From assembly GCA_947168815.1 (NCBI GenBank), contig CAMVNG010000004.1, forward strand, positions 1 through 64,000: a DNA stretch of 64,000 nt, written 5' to 3'. The notes beneath the pieces were generated by a model. The model searched no databases and was not told the origin of the DNA. It saw only the letters and a program-made list of their open reading frames with translations. Position numbers and translations under genes: made by a program. This stretch comes from an uncultured bacterium. GTDB lineage: Bacteria; Patescibacteriota; Gracilibacteria; Absconditabacterales; Absconditicoccaceae. Of the stretch, positions 1 through 11,758 are shown in pieces (position 1 is the first letter of the stretch; each line of letters opens with the position of its first letter).

Positions 1-106
1 AACATTCTTACATCATAACTCTTTAATTTTATTCTCAACTTTGGAGTCTGATCTTTTTTTACAGCTGACATATATCTCTATATAGCAAAATATAAATATA
101 AGAAAA

Positions 107-146
107 CAGACCTCAGAACAATAAACTTCACCTTTTCCAAGGTCTG
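107..146 (-). terminator. Candidate intrinsic terminator downstream of tuf
   Basis: Inverted repeat CAGACCT...AGGTCTG; on the minus strand followed by a T-rich run. Confidence 0.5.
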
Positions 147-161
147 CCTTTCTATGTTTTA

Positions 162-1334
162 TTACTCGATTACTTTTGTAACAACTCCAGCACCAACAGT
201 TCTACCTCATTCTCTAATAGCGAATCTCAAACCTTCTTCCATAGCAACTGGATAAATTAATTCAACAATAATCTTAGCGTTGTCACCAGGCATAATCATT
301 TCAACTCCTGGAGCTAATTCAATATTTCCTGTAACATCAGTAGTTCTCAAGAAGAATTGAGGTCTATAACCACTCATGAATGGAGTGTGTCTTCCTCCTT
401 CTTCCTTTTTAAGTACGTATACTTCAGCTTCAAATTTCTTGAAAGTCTTAACTGTTCCAGGAACACAAAGTACTTGTCCTCTTTCAATAGAATCTTTATC
501 TACACCTCTAAGAAGAAGTCCAACATTCATTCCAGATTCAGCTTCTGGGAATTGTTTATGGAACATTTCGATACCTGTAACTACAGTCTTCAAAGGATCA
601 GCACCTAGACCAAGAAGTTCAAGCTCGTCATTCATTTTAACAATACCTCTTTCAATTCTACCTGTTGCAACAGTTCCTCTACCTTTAATAGAGAATACAT
701 CTTCAACTGGCATCAAGAAAGGTTTTGCGTTATCTCTTTCTGGAAGAGGAATATAAGTATCCAAAGCATTAAACAAATCCCAAATAGGTTTTGCAGCAGC
801 TTCATCAGTTGGGTTTTCAACAGCCTTAAGAGCAGAACCTCTGATGATTGGACAATCTCTATCATATCCTTCTTTTCAAAGAAGATCTCTAATTTCTTCT
901 TCAACTAGGTCGATCATTTCAGGATCATCAACCATATCACACTTGTTTAAGAAAACAAGAATCTTTGGTACATTTACTTGTCTTGCAAGAAGAACATGTT
1001 CTCTAGTTTGAGGCATAGGTCCATCTGTAGCAGCAACAAGAAGAATAGCACCATCCATTTGAGCAGCACCAACAATCATGTTCTTTACATAATCGGCGTG
1101 TCCTGGACAATCGATATGTGCGTAGTGTCTGTTTTCAGTTTCATATTCTACATGTCTTGTAGCAATAGTAATACCTCTTGCTTTTTCTTCTGGAGCGTTA
1201 TCAATTTGATCGTACGCTGTGAATTCTGCAAACCCTTTAGTAGCTGCAACAGCTGTAAGAGCAGCAGTCAATGTTGTCTTACCGTGATCAACGTGACCAA
1301 TAGTTCCAACGTTTACGTGTGGTTTAGTAGCCAT
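162..1334 (-). CDS. tuf: Elongation factor Tu (two in-frame TGA read as Gly)
   Basis: [22 protein letters not shown]... N-terminus; C-terminus FAIRE-(TGA)[17 protein letters not shown]; a second TGA in EEIRDLL-(TGA)[16 protein letters not shown]. The length is an exact multiple of 3. Confidence 0.98.
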
Positions 1335-1576
1335 AGTAATTGTGTTTTAATAAACTAAAAGTTAAACATAGCTAATGTATATAAGAATTTGCTATACAAA
1401 TACAAGAGGTTTTTTCGAAAAAAAAGCTGATTTTGATCATTTGGCAGATCTCACCGCGTAGATAAGCCACCAACTCTTTTTCAAAACCCCCCTCCAGATA
1501 TTAACCAAATCTACGTAAGGCAATATATCCAGAGAACATTAATATATTTTATTTTTCTTATTATATCTATTCAAAT

Positions 1577-1649
1577 CGGGAACGCGGGACTCGAACTCGC
1601 GACCTCTTGGTCCCAAACCAAGCGCTCTAGCCATCTGAGCTAGTTCCCG
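1577..1649 (-). tRNA. tRNA-Pro(TGG)
   Basis: Cloverleaf CGGGAAC...GTTCCCG, anticodon loop TTTGGGA, T-arm GAGTTCGAGTC. Confidence 0.95.
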
Positions 1650-1659
1650 TTAGAATGGT

Positions 1660-1732
1660 GGGCGTGGGTGGACTCGAACCACCGACCTCACCCTTATCAG
1701 AGGTGCGCTCTAACCGCCTGAGCTACACGCCC
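1660..1732 (-). tRNA. tRNA-Ile(GAT)
   Basis: Acceptor GGGCGTG/CACGCCC, anticodon loop CTGATAA. Confidence 0.95.
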
Positions 1733-1754
1733 ATTCTAACAAACTTTCAAGTGG

Positions 1755-1827
1755 TGCCAAGAGGCAGAATCGAACTGCCGACACAAGGCTTTTCAGGCCT
1801 CTGCTCTACCACTGAGCTACCTTGGCA
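1755..1827 (-). tRNA. tRNA-Phe(GAA)
   Basis: Acceptor TGCCAAG/CTTGGCA, anticodon loop CTGAAAA. Confidence 0.94.
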
Positions 1828-1889
1828 TCAAACGATAGCAAGAAAGTTTATACAAAAATGAAAACCAAATTCAAGAGCAATTAATAAAA

Positions 1890-1921
1890 AAAACACCCCC
1901 TATTTTATTAAGGGTGTTTAA
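1890..1921. terminator. Bidirectional intrinsic terminator
   Basis: AAACACCC...GGGTGTTT hairpin flanked by A and T runs. Confidence 0.7.
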
Positions 1922-1951
1922 TATAATGAATCTTTAAATCTTACAAGCAAA

Positions 1952-4900
1952 TTAATCCTTAAAACAACGTACCGCGAACAAACTTCAACAATCTCAAGAA
2001 TTACTACAACCTTCGGTATCAAGTCTTATAAAATTATCATTATACGTATGTTCTCTATCCATGAAAGCCAATATAGGCATATAAGTATTATATATTGGGT
2101 GCTTGTAAAAACTAGACGTCATATAGTATGCTTTTGTTTCTCAAAAAGTAATATTTGAAATATCTCATTGTCAATCAACCGTTTTTTCATATACGGATGG
2201 CAATAAGAAATCATCCATAAACGTATGTTTAGCAAGATATTCAGAACTACTACTATTATGCATTTTAAATTCCGCCATATTATACCAAAGACGTTGTAAA
2301 TTATCCCACTCTTCTTTGCTTGGAACATGGTATCAAGAAGGGCATGGTTCTACCCTTTTCACCCCATTTATTTCCCAATACAAAAGATTATAATTATTCC
2401 GATAATCTAGATAATCTTGCACTTCTGTCGAATACCTAGAAGCCTTACAACTAAATCATATATTATTTCACCATCTATAATATTTTCCGAATGTAGCTGG
2501 ACATGATCATCATAAATAAACTCATGTTCAAGCAGCTGTTGCTCAAAGATTCCTATCTTGAATAGTAATTGATGTACTTCCATCAGTAATAGTAATTGTT
2601 TTAGCGGTTGAATTATGAGTTACACCTGCACAATGATTATTATAAGAGAATCCATTTGTACACGCTCCACAATAATTATCCTCACACTTCCATGTATATA
2701 ATGCTCAATTTTCTGATTGATTGGTTGGAGTTATTCAAGCAGAACACAACAAATTATTAGCCGGTTTTCAATTATACGATTTTTCATTTGCTGTTCAGCA
2801 TCATTTTTTAGTCCATTCAGCATAAAGATCTATTGTAATTCCACACCTATTATCAATAAAATCTTCAAAATCCTCTAACATATCACCTGAAACATAATGT
2901 TCATCGTTTAGATCCATCAAAAAATTATCTTCATCTCTATCAACGGCATTCCAATCCAATAATAGATATCAATCCTTTGTAAATTGATTCTTATTAATCT
3001 TAAACGATTTACCACATTCAATAACCTGGTCTGACATAGTTCCATTTCATTGAAGTGTATTATCAAAATATCAATATGGAATAAAATGTAATGTGTTTGT
3101 TGTAGGAGCTGTAGCATCTACTGCACATGCACAAATTAGTTCTTGTTCTGTTGGTCATCCTTCATTATAACAACATAGTTCATGAAAATTTGTACATTTA
3201 TTTGCTGAATGACTATATCATAAATGACTAATATCAACACCTGAACAAGGATTTCATTTTGAATTAGATGTACACTTTTGTCAACCATAACTACTCCATG
3301 CATATTCTGTACATGATGGAGTTGTTTTTGCTTTAAAAATAGCATACAATGTCATATTTGAGACAACTGTTGGGTTGCTTATTGCTGTTGTAGCTCAACT
3401 ATTAGTATTCCATCATACAAAATCATGTCAAGATTTCGATCCTGTATAATTCTTAAGATTAAGTACCGTATCTTTTTGTACAGATACAGAACCTGTCGTT
3501 ATCCATGATCATCAATTAGCTTTAAATGTTACTGTATACATAACTATATCACTTTCACATTTTTTACTTTCTACATTATATGTCTTACCAGTTGGACACC
3601 ACGTACATAAATCCGATTTAAAAGCAGCCTCATCTCACGCATTTTCTCATTTACAATACCATGCATATGACTGAGTACTGCTATTCTCTGTAACAACTTC
3701 GACACTTCAAACTTTACACCATGTATTCTTATTATTAGAAGCAAATTGTGCTTTTTCCCCACACTGTCATTTCTTTTTCAAAACACATTTATTTGTTGTT
3801 CATCAAGACCAAACATAATTTGCAGAAGCATTACATGTATGACAGAATTTCTCTCATAAAGATCCTGTTGGACTTTCACAATTCCATGTTTTATTTCAAT
3901 TAGCATCAGTCGATGTAGATTTAGCAACTCCTCAAGATGTACATCAATCATTCCAATCCGTAGTAATAGTTACATCGTTTCTACAAGAAGTACCTTCAAT
4001 CTTAAAACATTTAATACTTCAATCACTGTCTTTTATCCGATTACCAGATGCATCCTTTAAATTTTTATATCCATCCTCACAAAGAGAACAAATTTGCTTT
4101 GTATTTGTTTCTCATCAACCTTCTACCCAATAAACAGGATATCACACAGGTAAACATTCCCATATATTTTTATGATTAACAAATCTAATTGAAGTTGTAT
4201 CTAATACTCATTCTCACGCACATGAATTCAATGTAGATCAACATCTACCCTTTACAAGTTTTCTTTTTGTACTACAAGAAACAGTATCACCTCATAATGA
4301 ATCTTCACATGTCCATTGCCAACCAGAAACATAGTCTTCTCAAAAATAAGAAGATGTCACTTCTTGAATATCTGAAGAATTTCAAGCCTCACACGCTTCT
4401 GCTTTTGTTAAAGAATCTCTTTCATCATACTCAGAATATTTACATAATGCACCATCCCATGAGAATCCATCAATCGTTGGACAAAGATTTCTACATTTTT
4501 GTGTAGGAGTCATTGAAACCCAACCAGTTCCATTACAGCCACAGAAACATCCAAATGCTCATCATGTATATTGAATAGCTCCTTGAATTGCTGGTCAACA
4601 ATGAACAGCTTCTCACGATATTTGCATAATTCAATCAGCAACATTCAACGCTCACGTAGAATTATTTTTAGTAACAGTTATATTTGAAGCATCCTTTATA
4701 ATTAGTCAGTTTTTTGCATACATAACAAAAGTATTCTCTCTTGATGCAGATTCTTTATTTGTTGTTCCATTCCACATAAACACATTATCTTTTTCAATTT
4801 CAATATTTTTTCAAAAAGCAACAGAATTGTTCGCATTAATCTTTACTCCTGTAAATCCAAAAATATAAGAATTATTTCATTCAATTTTATTATTAACACC

Positions 4901-5392
4901 ACCTATAATAAAGCTATTATCTCCACTAATTGTGTTCTTATTTCCTCAAAGAATATATGAAGCAATTCCCTTTATTATTTTATTACTCGTTCCTCAAAGA
5001 ATAGCACTTCATGAAGCATCTTGTTCTATTGTGTTTCATGATCATCAAACAAGAAATGAATTTGCTCAAGAAATAGTATTATTTCTACCTTGAAACAAAG
5101 AAGATCATGTAGAAAGCTTGCCCATACGATCATTGGCTCATGAAATAGCCATCATCATTCTACCTCACATATGAACAGATCCATTCTGCAAATTCATAAG
5201 TATTTCTGTTTCAGGATGTGCTGGATCCCTTACTGCTCATGAAGAAAAATAAATTTTTTGTATATCTTGAATTGCAGTACCCAATATAGATTGAACTTTC
5301 AAAACATCATTAGAAGCCCATGTTGCTGTAGCTCACAATACCAAGAAAACAAAAGATAACATTAACATTCTTTTTTTTGTTTTTTTATTCAT
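1952..5392 (-). CDS. Secreted ~1146 aa surface protein: YadA-head-like GGxxNTISGxNS repeats at the N-terminus, Cys-rich middle, InlB/Flg_new-like repeat, C-terminal FISUMP domain
   Basis: Signal peptide MNKKTKKRMLMLSFVFLVLGATATWAS; NTISGANSFLVGGGGNTI-type repeats; ITIQDRNLGATAAGTG...YYRWGNNIGF...PCPSGYHVPSKEEWDNL...LFAVRCFKD-TAA. TGA read as Gly; length divisible by 3. Confidence 0.88.
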
Positions 5393-5620
5393 TTCTTTAT
5401 TTGAATAATAAAAGGAAAAGTTTTTCTCCCTTTAAGGATAATCAAATATCCAAAATATACAAATTTTTTAACATTTTTACACAATTCTCTAAAAAAATCC
5501 TTTGACTTTATAAGAAAAAGAGTTTTTATAAGAAAAACACCAATAAAAAGCAGAATACATAATCCTTTGACTTTAACGAAGGAATCTCTAAAACAAAGCC
5601 GAAATAAAAAGACGATAAAA

Positions 5621-5875
5621 ATGAAAAGAAAAATCAAAAATCAGATTCTTTCATTCCTAAATATACTACTGTTTCTTTATTGCTGCATCTCATCATTCCA
5701 AATATTAAATTTCTGGAGACTAGCAATCAAAAATAATTTTTTCTCAAGGGATCCATTCCCTTTAATAGAATGTGTAGTATTAATAGGAACGACTATTGTT
5801 ATGGTTTGTCTTTGGGTTATTCAAGGTCTATTAACTCAACACCTTGAAAATAAAAAAAAGAAAAACACCTTCTAA
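5621..5875 (+). CDS. Small predicted membrane protein
   Basis: 84 aa, two hydrophobic segments, followed by a hairpin terminator; an upstream start at 5567 is also possible. Confidence 0.45.
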   Translation: MKRKIKNQILSFLNILLFLYCCISSFQILNFWRLAIKNNFFSRDPFPLIECVVLIGTTIVMVCLWVIQGLLTQHLENKKKKNTF

Positions 5876-5897
5876 GGATCTTATGAGGTGTTTTTTA
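5864..5897. terminator. Intrinsic terminator between convergent genes
   Basis: AACACCT...AGGTGTTTTTT hairpin. Confidence 0.6.
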
Positions 5898-5912
5898 TAT
5901 AATTAATACATA

Positions 5913-6974
5913 TTACATATTCTGTAATTCTTTCCATAATTTTTCTTGATCTTTACTTAATTTTTTAGGAACTGCTACTTGCAATTCAACAATTAGATCC
6001 CCCCTCTTTCCAAAAAGAGATTTCTCTCCAAATCATTTTCCTCCTACACGAATTTTTTGACCAATCTGAGTTCCTTTTGGAATTTTTACTTTCAATTTTC
6101 ATTCTGGATGAGCAACCTCAACTTCGCCTCAAAGTACAAGATCAAACAAGGTTGCCTCTGCCTTTACATATAAGTCATCCTGTCTTCTTTCATATTTAGA
6201 AGATTCCTCAACATCAATTCTTATATAAAGATCTCATGCTGGAACTCATCAAATTCCTTCATCACCTCTACCTGCATATTTAAGAAAACTTCATGACTTA
6301 ATTCCTGCAGGAATATCTAAATCTAAAGTCTCTTTTTTTCATTGTAAGCCTCAATTTTTTAATATTTTTCCATCTTTTTTATAAAGAGTTCAAACTCATC
6401 AACATTCAGGACAAGCTGATTGTGTTTGAAATACTCAAAAAGGCGTCTGTGTCTGCTGAGAAACTCTACCAGTTCAATTACAATGAGTACATTTTTCCTC
6501 TACGGCTCATTCAACTTTCACATTTCTTGTATAGGCAATTTTCTTTTTAACTCACAAATAAGCCTCTTCAAAAGTAATAGAAATGTGTTTTTCCAAGGTC
6601 TCTCACTGAGAAGGCTTTCTAGATCTTCCTCATCAAAAACCAGCTCAACCAAACATTCATCAAAGCAAATCTCAAATATCTCAAAAATCAAAACTTGCTC
6701 ATCCTCAATTAAAACCTCAAAAATCAAATCCACCACCTCAAAATCATCAAGCACCAAATCATCATTTTCTATAAAGATCATATTGCTGTTTCTTTTTTTC
6801 ATCAGAAAGAACTTGATATGCTTCATTAATTTCTTGAAATTTCTCCTTAGATCATCAACGATCAGGATGATATTTTACAGCTCACTTTCTAAAGGCTTTT
6901 TTTATTTCATCTTGAGATGCATCTTCTCACACTCAAAGTATTTCATAATAATTCTTCTTAGGATCAAAATCCAT
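5913..6974 (-). CDS. dnaJ: Chaperone DnaJ
   Basis: [41 protein letters not shown]...; J-domain HPD; Cys-rich zinc-finger motifs; C-terminal DnaJ domain. TGA=Gly. Confidence 0.93.
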
Positions 6975-7096
6975 AACAACTAAACATAATAAGATAAATA
7001 TAGCACCAAAATAGCAAAGGTGATTTTATTCTTTTTTTTATAAAATACAAGTATTAATGTTCTAAACGTTTTTACAAAAAAATATGAAACAAAAAA

Positions 7097-7125
7097 ATCC
7101 AACAATCTAAATTGTTAGATTTTTT
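7097..7125 (-). terminator. Intrinsic terminator
   Basis: AATCCAACAATCTAAATTGTTAGATTTTTT hairpin. Confidence 0.5.
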
Positions 7126-7140
7126 AATACAAAGAAAAAA

Positions 7141-7482
7141 TTATCTACTTCTAACCATTTTTCTCATTTTTGTTCTTGTCCATCCTGAAGCTGGAGCTAA
7201 TACCATTTCTGATCCACCAGCTGGAGTTCTAATATATCTATATCCATCAGGATCTGTTCTCAATCTTGTTTCCCAACAAACCTTTCTTCCTCTCAAAAAC
7301 CAATTATAGGTTGATCATCTTGGATTTGTATACACTCATACTACTCCCAACTCCTTTGCTTCTTCAAGCTCCAATTTTCTTTTTGGATAATCAAACCTCC
7401 TACTTCCTCTAATTCTACTAGCTTGCTTAGCTTGTTGAGCTTTTTTCTTTGCAATACCTTGTTTATTTGTTCTACTTGCCAT
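7141..7482 (-). CDS. Small basic hypothetical protein (113 aa)
   Basis: MASRTNKQGIAKKKAQQAKQASRIRGSRR...; two in-frame TGA; stop TAA. Confidence 0.75.
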
Positions 7483-7506
7483 GGTATAAAAAACATAACA
7501 TATAAA

Positions 7507-8313
7507 TTATTTACTTTCAACAACAACTGGTTTATTTTTATTAAATAACAAATTCCATTTTGCTTTTAATAACACACGATACTGTATTAAATATTGTATA
7601 ACACTAAAGAGTGATGTTGTAGCTAAATAAAGTCCTACTCAAGACTGAATTGACCAAACAACAGAAGCCATCATTATTGTCATCATAATATTCATACCTC
7701 ACATCATCTTAGACATATCTGGCATAGCAACACCTCCTGGCATAGCAGCAGGTTTTGGCGCCTTCTGAGTTAAACTAGTCAACCAAAATTGAATAAAATT
7801 TAAACAAGCAACAACAATAGTTAATACTAAACTATTTTTCTCAAACAAATCTATTCCCAAGAACATAGAATTAACATTCTGTGCATCAAGATATTTGTTA
7901 CCAAAATTAAAGAAAAAACTATATAACCACTCATTTGGTACTTCTCAAATAGCAAACTTTCTTACAACAAAATAAAGACCAATAAATACAGGCAACTGAA
8001 TAAGCATAGAAAGACATCCCTTTAATGGTGCAGAACCTTCTTTTTTTAACAATTTCATTGTTTCCTCAGAAAGTTTCTGTGGGTTGTCCTTATATTTATC
8101 TTGAATCTCCTGCATTTTTGGCTGAATATTAGACATTCCTTTACTCATTTTAGCTCAAGCAAGTGTATTTCTTAACAAAAGAAGTCTAACTCAAACCGTT
8201 AAAAGAACAATAGCAATTCACAAATTACCTCAAAATATTGCCAAAAAGATAATTAGGAGATTAAAGACTGGACGATACAAAAACTCCGCCCATAATATAT
8301 TCAACCAATTCAT
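7507..8313 (-). CDS. yidC: YidC/Oxa1-family membrane insertase
   Basis: MNWLNILWAEFLYRPVFNLL...; MSNIQPKMQEIQDKYKDNPQKLSEETMKLLKKEGSAPLKGCLSMLIQLPVFIGLYFV. Confidence 0.92.
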
Positions 8314-8341
8314 GAATCTAAAAAGAAGTTAAAAGATAAAA

Positions 8342-8890
8342 CTATAATTTCATAAGTTCTTCTGTTTTTAATTTAACCAAAGTATCTACTTTTGCAGATT
8401 GTGCCTTCGTTAATTCTTCAACATTTTTTTCGTTAGCTTTGTGCTCATCTTCAGAAATTTCTTTAGCTGCAAGTTGTTTTTTTGTGTCATTCATCGCATC
8501 TTGCCTTACCTGTCTAATTTGAGTTTTTGTGTCTTCACCCATTGATTTAACCTGCTTTGCAATTTGATCTCTTCTCTCTTGTGTTAATGCTGGAATTTTT
8601 ACCAAAATATGAGATCATTGATTATCAACACCAACCCCCATATCAGCTTCATAAATAGCATTAGCAATACCCTTAGAGCTAGATTTATCCCATGGTTCAA
8701 TTTTCAAAGTAGTATTATCCATAACAGTAACATGAGCTAATGCATTTAATTTCATCACTCAATAATCTGTTGTCACATTTAAATTATCAACCAATCATGT
8801 GGTTGCTCTTCATACTTGTAACCCTGCAAATTCTTGTTCTAAATAAGCAATAGCCTTTTTCATTTGTTGTTCATAGATTGCAAGCTCCAT
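8342..8890 (-). CDS. frr: Ribosome recycling factor
   Basis: Typical RRF: LQVGRATTGLVDNL...; C-terminal VKIPALTQERRDQIAKQVK...; stop TAG. Confidence 0.93.
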
Positions 8891-9015
8891 AAGAATAATT
8901 TTACTTGATAAAAAATCTAAATTTAGTATATAAAGAAAAATCCCTTTTTTGCAAGGAGAAAAAATAGTACAATACACAAATTAAAAAAGAGAACCGTTTA
9001 CCTAATTCTTCATCT

Positions 9016-10602
9016 ATGAAAAAAACGCTTTCAAAAATACTCATATTCTTACTCTGTTTTCAACTGATAACTCCAAATTTTCTTATCAATAAAACTTATG
9101 CTGAGAATAGTCCAAAGAAATGTGAAAACAACGAACCTGTCTGTTCTGCAACCCCTGATTCTCTTTCAATATATCTTGAATTTCAAAAAGAGATGGCAAA
9201 TCTCTTAAGTAAAAATGGGTTTAAAACAGCAACAGAAACAATGGAAGACGGTTGAGCAGGACTCTTTACCTCTAAAATGCTGCAACTAACAGGACTCCAA
9301 ACATTTAATAATTCACTTGCAGGACAATCTTTAAGAATCTTTGATATAACTGTAACAAGATCAGCAACAGCTATAATAACAGCCACCTTCCTTTTTGAAT
9401 TAGCTGCTGTTGGTGCATTAGCAGACAATACAATAGGACTCTCTGTTCTTTTTCAAGAAAGACCAATAGTAAGAGACCGAATGAAGCTTCTCGATGTAGA
9501 ACGAAGATTAAACACTGCTGCATATGAATTATGACGTGCTTGAGAAATAGCAAAAACCGTAGTAGAAATGGAAAAGATTAATGCAATTATTAAAAAATAC
9601 GTAGATAAAGGACTATTTACTGAAGGAAGTCAATTCAAAAGTTGAAGATATATGGATATAATCATGGAACTAGTTGAACTCAATGCAACAATGAAACGAT
9701 TCTTAATATACGATGACAGCAACCCAATAAAAGAGTATAAAGACAATTGACATACCATTTGAATAGAAGAAGAATGGTATACCAAAATTGAAGATGATTA
9801 TAAATGTACAAGACCAAAATACTGATTAAAATGTAACACATCACGAGCTGCATTAAAAAATAATCTAAAAATACTTACCAACAACACTAAGAAACAAGGA
9901 CAATGAAGTATCAAACAAATAAAAAAAGCTTATCAAGACCTCATGGAATCTGTTGGTCATTGGTGAGCACTAAAAAGTAATATTCAATGAAAAGCTAATA
10001 AATCACAACTCAGTGAAAGAGAAATTCTGCTTCTTAAAGGAAGATATGGTCTTAATACTAATAGAATTACTGAACAGGATTGAACATCAATTCTTTCAAT
10101 AAATTCAAATATTAAAGAACAATGGAAAAAATTAACTAAAACAGTAAATGCAACAGTGAAATCAGTAAAAGGAACTATTTCAAATTTAAAACGCAACAAT
10201 AAAAAATGTTATGATTTGTGTTGAGACGATTTAAAAAATGAAAAATGTCAGAAATATATCAAAAACAACTCTCGATGTAAAGAAGGACTAGAAAAAAAAG
10301 ATCCTGACATCTTAAAATACTCAATAACAGCAAAAACTAATCAATATAGTTGAACAAACTTAGCTCGAAGACTTTCTGATGCATATGACAATCTGGAAAA
10401 ATCTAAAGAAAATGCAAATAAAATAGCCGCTATAACAATGAGCGCCCCTCTTACTAAAGACTTCCGAATATATTCCAAAAAAATTGATAAAATCTGAGAA
10501 CAAACAATAGGAGATGCAAAAAAAGGACTTAGACAAGCTATGAAAGAAGTTTGCGAAAAACAATGTACTAATAAAGATAGCGAATGTTGTTATATGCCAT
10601 AA
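9016..10602 (+). CDS. Secreted/exported hypothetical protein (528 aa), Cys-containing
   Basis: Signal peptide MKKTLSKILIFLLCFQLITPNFLINKTYAE; multiple TGA read as Gly; ends ECCYMP-TAA. Confidence 0.8.
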
Positions 10603-10624
10603 GCTTTAATACAATAATTAAATT

Positions 10625-11758
10625 ATGAAGAATTCAAAAAAAATTTTCATTATGCCATTATATCTATTACTTTGTGGATTCTTTTTCTTGAACACGCAAA
10701 CATATGCTGAAGAAAACTTTTTCGCATATTTAAATTGATTTCAAAACGAAAACTTTGATGGTTCTCAAAGCAAAGAAAAAATCGTAAAAACATTTTGTGA
10801 TGCAGTTACAGCATGACTCAACGAATGACTAAAATTTTCATGAATTGATCCAGGCAAAGCAAAACAATCTCTATTTATGACCACTCTTTGTACCAGTAAT
10901 GGTTTTGAAAAACAACAAAATTTCATAAAATTTTTTAATGATACAAAAGAGCAGTATCAAAAAGCTGGATATAGCTATAAAAAATCCTGATTTTCTTCAA
11001 AATGTACCAGTGAATATAAGGATAAATGTAACATTGCAGAGCTTACAGACAATATCTTAACACAAATCCTTTCAGATTACTTTACAGTTAAAGAAGCATC
11101 AATATTCTGAGTAAGATGAACGTGATTTGCTTCAAATACAAATATAACAGACCGGCAAAATATTTTTGCAAGAAAAATCTTATGACTCCAAGAAGATGAA
11201 AAACTATGCTGACAAGACTCCCATTACCCACAAACATGTAAAATGCTTTCATCACAAATCAAAAGTTTCAAAAAAGCATTAAATAATCTAGAAATACTAA
11301 GAGTGTGAACAATATATTGAATAGCTGAAGAAGATACTAATTCCTCCAAAAAAAAATGTGCTGACGAAAATCGAAAAAAAGAAAAACTTATCTACTGTGG
11401 ACTTCTCTGAGACACAGATACAGAAATGACCGATTTTGTAGATCTTGTTTACAATGAACTAGAACGATATACTATATTCTCAGTCTATTATTGAGACACC
11501 ATTTCACAACGGAATGATCTTACTAAAAAAATTAAAAGTGAATATGAAGATAGTCTTTATGGACCAGAAAAATTTGAAACAATCACATACCAAACGCTAG
11601 AAGATTTATCAAACATAAAATCTACGTATCCTCTTCATGTTCTTTTAATTGCATATCAAGAAAAATTACTCTATTTAAGAGATAATTATATTAGTAAAAT
11701 TCCAACACCTCTTTATTGTCTTTATTATAAATTTAGGAATGTTCAAAGAAAACAATAA
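10625..11758 (+). CDS. Secreted hypothetical protein (377 aa), Cys-containing
   Basis: Signal peptide MKNSKKIFIMPLYLLLCGFFFLNTQTYAE; length divisible by 3 with TGA=Gly. Confidence 0.8.

Noticed and set aside
357-1358. + strand ORFs (357-608, 376-756, 978-1358) opposite tuf
   Set aside because: Antisense to a confidently identified EF-Tu gene.
1655-1861. ORF MVGVGGLEPPTSPLSEVRSNRLSYTP...
   Set aside because: Antisense translation of the tRNA-Ile/tRNA-Phe genes, a classic spurious annotation.
1952-2120. The FISUMP C-terminus of the 1952-5392 gene as a third VR target
   Set aside because: No nucleotide similarity to the TR and no GC-rich VR-like island; only fold-level similarity.
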